A stretch of DNA of 10,651 nt from Candidatus Melainabacteria bacterium GWA2_34_9 (GCA_001784535.1 MFRJ01000132.1:3459-14109); one strand, 5' to 3'; positions 1-6,631 are shown, counted from the stretch's first letter. Numbers and translations are program-made. The notes: generated by a model not told the origin, from the sequence alone.

Positions 1-220
1 AAATCAATAATCCAATAAAATAAACTATCCCTACTGCAAGACCGCGTCTCATTCTTCTGCTCATCCAATCAACAATTGGATAAAGTGCGCTTGCAATTAC
101 AAAAGACGCAAATAAAAGCAAGAAAACATCTCTTGTTTGATAAAGAAAAATAACCAATAAAACAAACGCTATCAAAGCCATAATGCTTTTAGGAGAAATT
201 ATTATTTTTATAGAATTCAT
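1..220 (-). CDS. AI-2E family (PerM/UPF0118) membrane transporter, N-terminal part only
   Basis: This is the first 73 codons of a polytopic membrane protein; the rest lies beyond the left edge. Reading the minus strand from the ATG at 220-218 gives a short polar start, a hydrophobic helix at about residues 13-28, a second at about 32-48 ending in FVIASALYPIVDWM, then a basic RRMRRG loop and the beginning of a third helix from residue 61. That order (two helices, A(S/T)AL-P--DW, basic loop, R-GLAV) is what I recall for the AI-2E/PerM exporter family, whose members have been linked to quorum-signal or ion export; the substrate cannot be read here. AAGGA lies 7 nt before the ATG. The start is only 20 nt downstream of the phosphorylase stop codon, so the two are probably co-transcribed. 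Family call fairly confident, function open. Confidence 0.75.
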   Translation of the reverse strand, partial: MNSIKIIISPKSIMALIAFVLLVIFLYQTRDVFLLLFASFVIASALYPIVDWMSRRMRRGLAVGIVYFIGLLI

Positions 221-240
221 TTATAAGTCCTTTTTAAGGA

Positions 241-1563
241 TTATTCTATCACTTTAATGATTAATTCAGGTATTTGAGGTTTTTCAGAAGAAATTTCGTA
301 AGCCTGATTTAAAAATTCTTTTGCATTTTGACCTGATTGCTCGGAATTTGCGTAAATTTTAGCTAAAGATTCACCTTTATTTACGTTATCACCTATTTTT
401 TTATATAAACAAATACCTGCTGTGTAATCTATGGAGTCCTCTTTCTTTTCTCTGCCGGTTCCAAGCGCTTTGCTGGCTTTTGCTACAGTTAGAGCGTCAA
501 GTTTAGCTACATATCCTGAAGATTCTGAAATAAGCTCATATTCAAACTTTGTCCGGATTAACTTATCAGGATTTTCCAAATATTCAACATCTCCATGTTG
601 AGCTTTAATCATTTCTTTGAATTTCGTAAAAGCACTGCCATCTTTGAGTTTTTGAGATAAAAGTTCTTTACCTTCTTCAATTGTTTTAACTTTTCCTGCT
701 TTTACAAGACTGATAGCTCCAAGATAAAGACAAAGATCGTTTAAATCTTCAGGACCTTCATTTTGAAGAGTTTTAATAGATTCATAAACTTCAATTCCGT
801 TTCCTACTGTGTTTCCAAGAGGCTGTGCCATTGAAGTAATCACGCATATAACAGGTTTTCCTGCTCTTTTTCCTATTTCTGTCATAGTAACAGAAAGCGC
901 TTCAGCTTCTTCAAGAGTTTTCATGAAAGCTCCGCTTCCGCATTTTACGTCAAGGACTATAACATTTGAGCCTGCAGCAAACTTTTTTGACACTACAGAA
1001 GCTGCTATTAAAGGAATACTGTCAATAGTTGCGGTAACATCCCTTAATTCATACATTTTTTTATCAGCGGGAGTAAGGTTAGCGGTCTGAGAAACAATTG
1101 CAGCGCCGACATTTTTAACCTGATTTATAAATTCATCATTAGAAAGTTCTGCTTTAAAACCTTTTATTGATTCAAGTTTATCAATAGTTCCACCGGTAAA
1201 GCCAAGTCCTCTTCCTGAAAGCTTAGCAACAGGAATACCAGCAGCAGCTAAAAGAGCAGCTAAAACGAGAGTTGTTTTGTCACCAACACCACCTGTACTA
1301 TGTTTATCGACAATAATATCCCCTAAAGAACTTAAATCCATAATTTCTCCGGAATTTACAACAGACTGAGTAAGCATGTAACTTTCATCAAAATCCATGC
1401 CTTTTAAGCAAACAGCCATAAGCCAGGCAGAAAGCTGATAATCAGGCACAGTACCATTAAGAATTCCTTTTGTAATAAAGTCTATTTCTTCCTGAGTATT
1501 AACATTTCCGCTTTTTTTCTTGGCTATAATGTCTACCATTCTCATTTTAAATCTTTGCTCCAT
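241..1563 (-). CDS. pdp/deoA: Pyrimidine-nucleoside / thymidine phosphorylase
   Basis: Cytosolic salvage enzyme that splits thymidine (and uridine in the Pdp type) with phosphate into free base and (deoxy)ribose-1-phosphate. The 440-residue length fits the family. Visible landmarks are DKHSTGGVGDK at 86-96 (family signature and phosphate site), SGRGLGFTGGTIDKLES at 116-132, and LRDVTATIDSIPLIAASVVSKK around 173-194. From my memory of E. coli DeoA, H85, R171, S186 and K190 correspond to H88, R174, S189 and K193, a constant offset of three. The C-terminal domain contains GYVAKLDA and the KKIGDNVNKGESLAKIY hairpin typical of the fold. The ATG at 1563 has GAGAG 8 nt upstream; M7 (position 1545) would give the more usual MRMVDII start, so the N-terminus is uncertain by six residues. 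It sits 66 nt after pdxA with its own promoter candidate. Pdp versus DeoA specificity cannot be decided by eye. Confidence 0.95.
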   Translation of the reverse strand: MEQRFKMRMVDIIAKKKSGNVNTQEEIDFITKGILNGTVPDYQLSAWLMAVCLKGMDFDESYMLTQSVVNSGEIMDLSSLGDIIVDKHSTGGVGDKTTLVLAALLAAAGIPVAKLSGRGLGFTGGTIDKLESIKGFKAELSNDEFINQVKNVGAAIVSQTANLTPADKKMYELRDVTATIDSIPLIAASVVSKKFAAGSNVIVLDVKCGSGAFMKTLEEAEALSVTMTEIGKRAGKPVICVITSMAQPLGNTVGNGIEVYESIKTLQNEGPEDLNDLCLYLGAISLVKAGKVKTIEEGKELLSQKLKDGSAFTKFKEMIKAQHGDVEYLENPDKLIRTKFEYELISESSGYVAKLDALTVAKASKALGTGREKKEDSIDYTAGICLYKKIGDNVNKGESLAKIYANSEQSGQNAKEFLNQAYEISSEKPQIPELIIKVIE

Positions 1564-1586
1564 TTTTCTAACTCTCTAAAAAAAAT

Positions 1587-1614
1587 ATTATACTCTGATT
1601 TTATTAACTGTAAA
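1587..1614 (-). promoter_or_regulatory. Sigma-70-type promoter for the phosphorylase gene
   Basis: On the minus strand TTTACA (1614-1609, five of six consensus bases) is followed after 16 nt by a perfect TATAAT (1592-1587). Transcription would begin near 1580, giving a leader of under 20 nt that still includes the GAGAG before the ATG at 1563. It would let the phosphorylase and the AI-2E gene be expressed apart from the upstream ssb-kinase-pdxA genes. Confidence 0.6.
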
Positions 1615-1629
1615 AGTTTTATTTCTATC

Positions 1630-2685
1630 CTAACTTAGTATATCTGCCAAATTAATTGCTTCTATCATGCTCTGACAATTTGCCCTGTTCTGTCCTGCTA
1701 TATCATAAGCCGTCCCATGACTGGGGGAAGTCCTTATCACAGGAAGATTTATGGTCGTATTTACTGCTTTATCCATTGCAAGCATTTTAACAGGAATTAA
1801 ACCCTGATCGTGATAACAGGCAACATAAGCATCATAAGGCAAAATTTCACATTTAATGTAAGCATTGGCAGCCTTTGCCCATAAAGTATCCGCAGGAAAC
1901 GGACCTTCTGCTAAAATATTATATTCTGTTCTAAGTTTATTCAAAGCAGGCTTAATTAAATCAGCTTCTTCATTCCCCAATAAACCGTTTTCACCTGCAT
2001 GGGGATTTAATCCGCAAACAGCAATTCTCGGATTATTTAACTTAAAATCTTTAATTAAAGAATTATTCAGGGCTATAATCGACTTTATAATGCCGTCTAT
2101 AGTTAACGCAGAAGCAACAGAAGCAAGCTTTTTATGTCTTGTAAGAAGCATTACCTTTAAATTTCCTGCAACAAACAGCATTTCTGGTTTTAAAGGGATA
2201 TCTTGAAAGCTCGCTTTAAACGGCGTTTCGGGTCGACGGAGTCGCCCCTCCATCCTCTGCTCGCTTTCGCTTTCTTCCGATCCCAGAAACTTTTCCAGAA
2301 TTTCTGTTTGACCTGTGTAATGATATCCTGCATCGTTCATTGCTTCTTTTGAAGTAGGAGCCGTAGCAATAGCCCTGATTTTTCCTTTCTCAGCAAGCTC
2401 ACATGCTTTTTCAAGAGCAAGAAAAGAGTGTTTTCCCGACTCTATAGTCGGTTTGCCTACTACAATTTTTGAAACTTCAAGCGGAATATCAAAAACTTCT
2501 ATATCTTCAGGTAAATCAAGACCCAAGTCAGCAGCAGTGTTATAAAATAAATCTTTATTTCCTATAAGCAGAATATCATCAGGTTTTACAGAAATTTCCG
2601 GAGAATTAAGCGCCTTAATTATGATTTCAGGACCAATTCCTCCTACATCACCTATTGTTATTGCTATTCTTTTATTATTTTCCAT
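1630..2685 (-). CDS. pdxA: PdxA-family 4-hydroxythreonine-4-phosphate dehydrogenase (or PdxA2), with an in-frame insertion
   Basis: Metal-dependent NAD(P) oxidative decarboxylase fold. PdxA oxidises 4-phosphohydroxy-L-threonine in the DXP-dependent vitamin B6 route; the PdxA2 subgroup acts on 4-phospho-D-threonate or -erythronate. Family marks: ITIGDVGGIGPEI (10-21), TAPTSKEA (108-115), GYHYTGQTEIL (120-130), the LLTRH metal ligand H184, GLNPHAGE with H229, GPFPADT with D265, CYHDQG with H292, and SPSHGTAYDIAG near the C-terminus. The 351 residues exceed the roughly 330 I expect: between TGQTEIL and FVAGNLKVMLLTRH lie about 28 extra residues (near 138-165), rich in Glu and Arg and encoded by unusually GC-rich DNA; see the separate entry. 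All ligand residues remain, so the enzyme may still be active. AAGGTG lies a few nt before the ATG. The adjacent upstream DUF1537 kinase favours an acid-sugar role, but B6 synthesis remains possible. Confidence 0.9.
   Translation of the reverse strand: MENNKRIAITIGDVGGIGPEIIIKALNSPEISVKPDDILLIGNKDLFYNTAADLGLDLPEDIEVFDIPLEVSKIVVGKPTIESGKHSFLALEKACELAEKGKIRAIATAPTSKEAMNDAGYHYTGQTEILEKFLGSEESESEQRMEGRLRRPETPFKASFQDIPLKPEMLFVAGNLKVMLLTRHKKLASVASALTIDGIIKSIIALNNSLIKDFKLNNPRIAVCGLNPHAGENGLLGNEEADLIKPALNKLRTEYNILAEGPFPADTLWAKAANAYIKCEILPYDAYVACYHDQGLIPVKMLAMDKAVNTTINLPVIRTSPSHGTAYDIAGQNRANCQSMIEAINLADILS
2191..2277 (-). repeat. GC-rich palindromic insertion inside pdxA, read in frame
   Basis: About 28 codons that the PdxA family does not usually have. 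The core at roughly 2209-2274 is far richer in G+C than the surrounding gene. It contains a hairpin (GGG-T-CGAC at 2230-2237, GGA loop, GTCG-CCC at 2241-2247, one bulged T). Outer arms GAAAGC (2205-2210) and GCTTTC (2263-2268, repeated at 2269-2274) are inverted, and GCTCGCTTT is directly repeated at 2209-2217 and 2259-2267. Translated it gives EQRMEGRLRRPETPFKASF, compositionally unlike its flanks. The insertion lacks stop codons and keeps frame, as known for Rickettsia palindromic elements. Exact ends are my estimate. Confidence 0.65.
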
Positions 2686-2705
2686 TTTTCACCTTAAATA
2701 GTGTT

Positions 2706-2794
2706 TTGTCATTCTGAGTGCTTTAGCCCGAAGAATCTGTCCATTTGACTATTTTCACTATTAAACAGATTCTTCGCTTCGCTCAGGATGACAA
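2706..2794. repeat. Dispersed palindromic repeat, copy A
   Basis: An 89-bp imperfect palindrome. Outer arms TTGTCATTCTGAG (2706-2718) and CTCAGGATGACAA (2782-2794) pair with one G-T wobble. Inner arms CGAAGAATCTG and CAGATTCTTCG pair over 11 bp around an AT-rich loop. A side hairpin based on GCTTTAGC sits on the left arm, with one mismatch compared with copy B. It lies between the kinase and pdxA, inside the presumed minus-strand transcript. There is no coding capacity, so it is probably a non-autonomous REP/MITE-like element. Confidence 0.8.
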
Positions 2795-2802
2795 TTATTA
2801 TT

Positions 2803-2843
2803 AGATTGCCACATCGGGCTTTAAGCCCTCCTCAGAATGACAA
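2803..2843. repeat. Half-copy of a related palindromic repeat
   Basis: Immediately after copy A comes AGATTGCCACATCGGGC, the self-complementary GGGCTTTAAGCCC (2815-2827, one unpaired central base), and then CTCAGAATGACAA (2831-2843), which matches the right terminus of copies A and B. The GATTGCCAC start resembles the right half of another common bacterial intergenic repeat type (arms of the TCATTGCGAG kind), so this looks like a hybrid or truncated second element. Confidence 0.55.
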
Positions 2844-2853
2844 TAAGGAAAAA

Positions 2854-4146
2854 TTAAGGCTGATGCTGCTTAAAGTACTTAAGAATATTTACCAATGAAC
2901 TTGGCATTCCGAAATTCCCTGATTTTGTGACAATCCATTGAGCTTCAAGATCAAGACAAAGAGGAATTGAAGGTTCAACTTCATCAATAAGTTGTAACTG
3001 CTTACTTCCTATGGCGTTACAGCATTTATATGAGGTTTCTCCGCCTATAGTAAGAAAAATGAGGTTTTGTTCTTTTATGACTTTATTACTTAAATTTGCC
3101 AGATAATCAGTAATAATGCTGGAAATTTTTTCTTTCTCCATCCCCAGTTCTTTAAGTTTTTCTTCTTCATCTTCGTCAGAAATGTTAACATGCACAGCAA
3201 CAATATTTTCTGTTTCAAGATGCTCTAAAATTCTTTCAACAAGCTCTTCTGAAGGCTCTGTCAACACATTTTCCAACGAAAGCTCTAACACATAAGAATC
3301 AAATTCGTCTGATTCAGCGAGCTTTTTGATCTGTGTCTTGGAAAGACTTGCCATGCTTCCTGAAACAATGAGAACAGGAAGTTTTGGAATAACTTTAGGT
3401 ATATGCTGATACTTGGTATCGGGCAACCATGATTTTGTAAGAACTTGCGCAAGACCTGCCGAACCGCAAGGGAGAAGGTTATAACTTGATTTTTCAATAG
3501 CAAGAGCTATCTGTTCCATATCAGTTGTAGAAATAGCATCAACAACTATAAGTTTTTTACCTTCTTTTACAAGCCTGTTAAGCTCCAACAACACAGGACC
3601 AGCACCTTTCATAACAGTCATCAGCTGAATATGACCAATGATTTCTTCATTATCCGTCTGCTGTTTCAAAAGAGTCGGAATATGCGACTGAAATATCGGA
3701 GAATGCGGATCTCTGGCAACTTCAGTTCTTTCAAGAGGAACTCCTTTCAAGAGATGATAACCGCCGACTGTAGTTCTTCCTTCGGCAGGAAAAGCCGGCA
3801 CTATAACAGCTGCATCGCCTTCCATAGTTTTTAACACAGCTAAAGTTTCCTTGGCTACATTTCCTCTTAAAGTAGAATCTATTTTTTTGTAGATATATTC
3901 GGCATTAAAATTATTTATAAGCTTTTCAGTAGCATCGGTAACTATTTTATAAGCTTCTTCAGGAGATTTATTTCTGGTTTCAGTGCTTATAGACCATGCC
4001 TGAGTATTTGATTTTCCTGAAGGTTCTATAGTATAGTCGAGCAAAATCTGGATATTACAGCCTTTTAAATGAAACTGCAAAGCTGTATCATTTGCACCTG
4101 TTAAATCATCGGCAATTATTCCGATAGTTTTACTTTTTAAAGTCAA
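2854..4146 (-). CDS. Four-carbon acid sugar kinase family protein (DUF1537)
   Basis: Probable ATP-dependent kinase of acid sugars such as D-threonate, D-erythronate or 3-oxo-tetronates. Both family domains are visible. The N-terminal substrate domain has IGIIADDLTGANDTA (8-22), YKKIDSTLRGNV (86-97) and PAFPAEGRTTVGGYHLLKG (118-135, with ARDP at 144-147). The C-terminal nucleotide domain has VVDAISTTDM (201-210), CGSAGLAQVL (227-236), IGGETSYKC (367-375) and VTKSGNFG (406-413). The 430 residues match the family's usual length. The start codon is TTG (4146-4144), chosen because AAGGAG lies 7 nt upstream and the protein then begins just before the conserved IADDLTG. It starts 20 nt after the ssb stop and is followed, across copy A of the repeat, by the pdxA-like gene. 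Characterised systems pair DUF1537 kinases with PdxA2 or with aldolases; no aldolase is visible here. Exact substrate unknown. Confidence 0.88.
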   Translation of the reverse strand: MTLKSKTIGIIADDLTGANDTALQFHLKGCNIQILLDYTIEPSGKSNTQAWSISTETRNKSPEEAYKIVTDATEKLINNFNAEYIYKKIDSTLRGNVAKETLAVLKTMEGDAAVIVPAFPAEGRTTVGGYHLLKGVPLERTEVARDPHSPIFQSHIPTLLKQQTDNEEIIGHIQLMTVMKGAGPVLLELNRLVKEGKKLIVVDAISTTDMEQIALAIEKSSYNLLPCGSAGLAQVLTKSWLPDTKYQHIPKVIPKLPVLIVSGSMASLSKTQIKKLAESDEFDSYVLELSLENVLTEPSEELVERILEHLETENIVAVHVNISDEDEEEKLKELGMEKEKISSIITDYLANLSNKVIKEQNLIFLTIGGETSYKCCNAIGSKQLQLIDEVEPSIPLCLDLEAQWIVTKSGNFGMPSSLVNILKYFKQHQP

Positions 4147-4166
4147 TTAATTTCTCCTTAATCGAA

Positions 4167-4502
4167 CTATTCATTCATAAAGGAAGATTCGCCTTTGCCA
4201 CCGAGAAGACGGAGGTTACTGCCTCTTACAAAGTATCTGTCTCTTTTGTTGCCTTCATTATCAGTCCATGTGCTTACGTCAAGACGACCTTCTATAGCAA
4301 CAAGACGACCTTTTTTAACATATTCGCCGGCAACTTCAGCGCTTTTATCCCATAATTCTATGTTGAACCAGTCAGTTTTATCGCCTTCTTTTGTCCACCT
4401 GTTTACGGCAACAGAAAAAGCTGTTTTGACTTTGCCGGATTCAAAATACTTCATTTCCGGGTCCTGACCGACTCTCCCTACAAGAACAACTGAATTTATC
4501 AT
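4167..4502 (-). CDS. ssb: Single-stranded DNA-binding protein, short form without acidic tip
   Basis: Binds single-stranded DNA in replication, repair and recombination through an OB fold. The 111 residues are almost entirely OB domain: MINSVVLVGRVGQDPEM at the start, YFESGKVKTAFSVAVNR in the second strand region, DWFNIELWDKSAEVAGEYVKKG, then LVAIEGRLDVSTWTD and the final strand before a short tail GGKGESSFMNE. The acidic DDIPF-type C-terminus that recruits partner proteins in most bacterial SSBs is missing. Short SSBs with DPEM-YFESG are what I recall from Cyanobacteria, so this is a taxonomic hint; a second, full SSB may be encoded elsewhere. AGAGGA precedes the ATG at 4502, and an extended -10 promoter lies upstream. 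It is the first gene of the minus-strand cluster and is divergent from dapB. Confidence 0.92.
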   Translation of the reverse strand: MINSVVLVGRVGQDPEMKYFESGKVKTAFSVAVNRWTKEGDKTDWFNIELWDKSAEVAGEYVKKGRLVAIEGRLDVSTWTDNEGNKRDRYFVRGSNLRLLGGKGESSFMNE

Positions 4503-4556
4503 ATAATATCCTCTTTTTGGACTTTATTTCCTAACACTAACCATTAAACCGATTCC

Positions 4557-4565
4557 ATTATATCA
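4557..4565 (-). promoter_or_regulatory. Extended -10 promoter for ssb and downstream genes
   Basis: On the minus strand TGATATAAT (4565-4557) is an exact TGn-TATAAT extended -10. I see no convincing -35 at 16-18 nt, which is common for this promoter class. The predicted start near 4550 would leave a leader of about 48 nt before the ssb ATG. Confidence 0.55.
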
Positions 4566-4582
4566 AAAACAAAAATATAGAA

Positions 4583-4611
4583 TTGCATGTAAATTATCTT
4601 CATTGTATTGT
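4583..4611 (+). promoter_or_regulatory. Weak promoter candidate for dapB
   Basis: TTGCAT (4583-4588), 17 nt, then TATTGT (4606-4611). Both hexamers deviate from consensus, and the -10 overlaps the first bases of repeat copy B, so most of the element would become the dapB leader. No better plus-strand promoter was found between ssb and dapB. Confidence 0.3.
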
Positions 4612-4696
4612 CATTCTGAGGGCTTTAGCCCGAAGAATCTGTCCATTCGACTATCTTCGTTATTTAATAGATTCTTCGCTTTGCTCAGAATGACAA
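4608..4696. repeat. Dispersed palindromic repeat, copy B (most regular)
   Basis: An 89-bp element with perfect 13-bp outer arms TTGTCATTCTGAG (4608-4620) and CTCAGAATGACAA (4684-4696), 10-bp inner arms CGAAGAATCT and AGATTCTTCG, and a side hairpin GGGCT-TT-AGCCC. It lies 19 nt before the dapB ATG in the divergent ssb-dapB gap, in the same orientation as copies A and C. As RNA it would fold into a long stem-loop just ahead of the dapB ribosome-binding site. Confidence 0.85.
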
Positions 4697-4715
4697 ATGC
4701 AAAAAGGAAACAATC

Positions 4716-5519
4716 ATGACAAACAAAATTAAAGTAGCAGTAAGCGGTGCCTGCGGAAAAATGGGACAGGCAGTCATAAAAGCTGTAAATGCAGAGGCTG
4801 ATTTAGAACTTGTTTCAGCTGTTGATATAACAAACACAGGAAAAGACATCGGAGAAATCGTAGAAAACAAATCCTGCGGTGTTTTAATAGAAAATTCCCT
4901 TGAAAATGCCTTAAAGTCAAAAAATATAGACGTTGTTGTTGATTTTACAAACCCTGATCTGGTGTTTACAAACACAAAATTAATTCTTGAAAACGACGCA
5001 AGACCTGTGATTGGAACCACGGGCTTAACGGAAAAACAGCTTGAAGAACTTAAAAAACTTTCAGAACAAAAAGGTTTGGGAGCTTTAGTTGCACCAAATT
5101 TCGCTGTCGGCGCGGTGCTTATGATGATTTTTTCTCAAAAAGCTGCAAAATATTTTTCCAATGCCGAGATTATAGAACTTCATCACAACAATAAAAAAGA
5201 TGCCCCTTCAGGAACGGCAATAAAAACCGCCCAGCTTATGACACAGGAACGCGCTGAATTCGGGAAAGACAACTGCCCTGAAGTTGAAACTTTTAAAGGC
5301 TCAAGAGGCGGAGTTACAGAATCAAATATTCATATCCACAGCGTAAGATTACCGGGATTTATCGCGCACCAGGAAGTTATTTTTGGAGCACCAGGACAGG
5401 CTTTAACTATAAGACATGATTCTTTTGACAGAATCAGCTTCATGCCGGGGGTTGTCCTTGGTATCAGACACGTTGTAAAAAATAACGATTTTGTTTACGG
5501 ACTTGAAAATATTCTTTAA
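4716..5519 (+). CDS. dapB: 4-hydroxy-tetrahydrodipicolinate reductase
   Basis: Reduces the cyclic product of DapA to tetrahydrodipicolinate with NAD(P)H, the step committed to diaminopimelate for peptidoglycan and lysine. The 267 residues fit the family. The N-terminal Rossmann motif GACGKMGQAV spans 11-20, and DFTNP (76-80) and GTTGL (100-104) line the cofactor site. The C-terminal catalytic segment ELHHNNKKDAPSGTA (154-168) holds H156, H157 and K160, corresponding to H159, H160 and K163 of the E. coli enzyme as I remember it. PNFAVGAVLMM (127-137) is also typical. AAGGA lies 7 nt before the ATG. It is the first gene of dapB-asd-dapA, directly downstream of repeat copy B and divergent from ssb. 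Any promoter is weak by eye, so transcription may begin inside or just before the repeat. Confidence 0.96.
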   Translation: MTNKIKVAVSGACGKMGQAVIKAVNAEADLELVSAVDITNTGKDIGEIVENKSCGVLIENSLENALKSKNIDVVVDFTNPDLVFTNTKLILENDARPVIGTTGLTEKQLEELKKLSEQKGLGALVAPNFAVGAVLMMIFSQKAAKYFSNAEIIELHHNNKKDAPSGTAIKTAQLMTQERAEFGKDNCPEVETFKGSRGGVTESNIHIHSVRLPGFIAHQEVIFGAPGQALTIRHDSFDRISFMPGVVLGIRHVVKNNDFVYGLENIL

Positions 5520-5535
5520 AAAACTTTATAAAAAA

Positions 5536-5591
5536 CACCTCTAATTGGATTGTTTATAATAAACTTATTATGTATAGCAAAATTAGAGGCG
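5536..5591 (+). promoter_or_regulatory. Inverted repeat that can hide the asd ribosome-binding site, with an internal -10 box
   Basis: CCTCTAATT (5538-5546) is perfectly complementary to AATTAGAGG (5581-5589), which contains the only Shine-Dalgarno-like AGAGG before the asd ATG; C5536 and G5591 can extend the stem across one mismatch. Inside the 34-nt loop is a second inverted repeat, ATAATAA-AC-TTATTAT (5557-5572), which overlaps a TATAAT (5555-5560) that could serve as a -10 box. Read-through RNA from dapB contains both arms. RNA started from the internal box would lack the left arm and leave the site free. Confidence 0.5.
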
Positions 5592-5599
5592 TACAAAAA

Positions 5600-6631
5600 A
5601 TGAGTAATCCCAATATTGCAATTTTAGGAGCAACAGGAGTTGTAGGAGGAGAAATCCTCAAAATCCTTGAAGAAAGAAATTTCCCGTATAACAAAATAAA
5701 ATTTCTTGCAAGCGCAAGAAGCGCAGGAAAAGAAATTAAGTTTAAAGGGGAAACCCACACGATAGTAGAAGCCACACCTGAAGCTTTTGAAGGCGTGAAC
5801 ATTGTTCTTGCTTCAGCAGGAGCTTCTACAAGTAAAGCTCTGGTTGACGAAATAATCAAAAAAGGGGCTGTACTTGTTGACAACTCAAGTGCTTTCAGGA
5901 TGGAAAAAGATGTCCCTCTTGTAATTGCCGGAGTAAATGATGAAGATTTAAAGTGGCATAAAGGAATCGTAGCAAACCCGAACTGCTCGACTTCCCAGTT
6001 AATGCTTCCTCTGTATCCTCTTCACAAATACGGAAAAATAAAACGCTTAATAGTAAGCACATACCAGTCAGTAAGCGGTGCAGGAAAAGACGCCATTGAC
6101 GACCTTTTTGAAGGAACAAAAGCTGCTGTAAACAAAGAAGAATATCATTATAAAAAATTCACCACAAAACCAATTGCATTTAATTTAATCCCGCAAATTG
6201 ACGTCTTCTGTGAAAACGGCTACACAAAAGAAGAAATGAAAGTAGTGGAAGAAACAAAGAAAATTCTTCACCTCGCTGATGACACCCCAATTTCCTGCAC
6301 AGCAGTAAGAGTTCCGGTATTTATCAGTCATAGTGAAGACGTAAGAGTAGAATTAGAAACAGAAATAACCCCTAAACAGGCAAGGAAAATCCTTTCAACA
6401 GCTTATGGCGTTACAGTTATAGATAATCCTGAAAAATCCGAGTATCCTACCCCGATAGAAGCTGCCGGAAAAGATCCTGTATACGTCGGAAGAATAAGAA
6501 AAGACCTCGCTCTTAATAACGGGCTTGCTTTATGGATTGTAGCCGACAATTTAAGAATCGGCGCAGCTCTAAACACAGTAAGAATTGCAGAAAAACTCGT
6601 GGAAATGGATTTAGCAAAAATTCCAAATTAA
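5600..6631 (+). CDS. asd: Aspartate-semialdehyde dehydrogenase
   Basis: Reduces aspartyl phosphate to aspartate semialdehyde with NADPH, the branch point feeding lysine/diaminopimelate, threonine and methionine. I start it at the ATG at 5600 (343 residues) because MSNPNIAILGATGVVGGE is the usual N-terminus and AGAGG lies 11 nt upstream; an in-frame ATG at 5570 has no ribosome-binding site and would add ten non-conserved residues. The NADP motif GATGVVG is at 10-16. Counting from this start, the nucleophile is C129 in ANPNCSTSQ, Q156 lies in STYQSVSGAG, and H244 lies in RVPVFISHSE. The C-terminal NGLALWIVADNLRIGAALNTV is typical of the bacterial USG/Asd type. It lies between dapB (80 nt upstream) and dapA (12 nt downstream), so the three are probably one operon. 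The upstream inverted repeat could regulate its translation. Confidence 0.96.
   Translation: MSNPNIAILGATGVVGGEILKILEERNFPYNKIKFLASARSAGKEIKFKGETHTIVEATPEAFEGVNIVLASAGASTSKALVDEIIKKGAVLVDNSSAFRMEKDVPLVIAGVNDEDLKWHKGIVANPNCSTSQLMLPLYPLHKYGKIKRLIVSTYQSVSGAGKDAIDDLFEGTKAAVNKEEYHYKKFTTKPIAFNLIPQIDVFCENGYTKEEMKVVEETKKILHLADDTPISCTAVRVPVFISHSEDVRVELETEITPKQARKILSTAYGVTVIDNPEKSEYPTPIEAAGKDPVYVGRIRKDLALNNGLALWIVADNLRIGAALNTVRIAEKLVEMDLAKIPN

Noticed and set aside
2191..2277. The pdxA insertion as another copy of the intergenic TTGTCATTCTGAG repeat
   Set aside because: Both contain GCGAAGCG/AGGATG-like words, but the arms, inner stems and length do not align; treated as a separate element.
4195..4467. 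Open frame opposite ssb, and similar frames opposite glnA, pdxA, asd and dapA
   Set aside because: They lie wholly within well-supported genes on the other strand and their products show no recognisable family.
4503..4715. Lysine riboswitch or T-box before dapB
   Set aside because: The gap is largely filled by the dispersed repeat and AT-rich sequence; no L-box-like conserved segments or terminator are visible.
5570..5599. Upstream ATG at 5570 as the asd start
   Set aside because: No ribosome-binding site, it would begin inside the inverted repeat, and it adds ten non-conserved residues.
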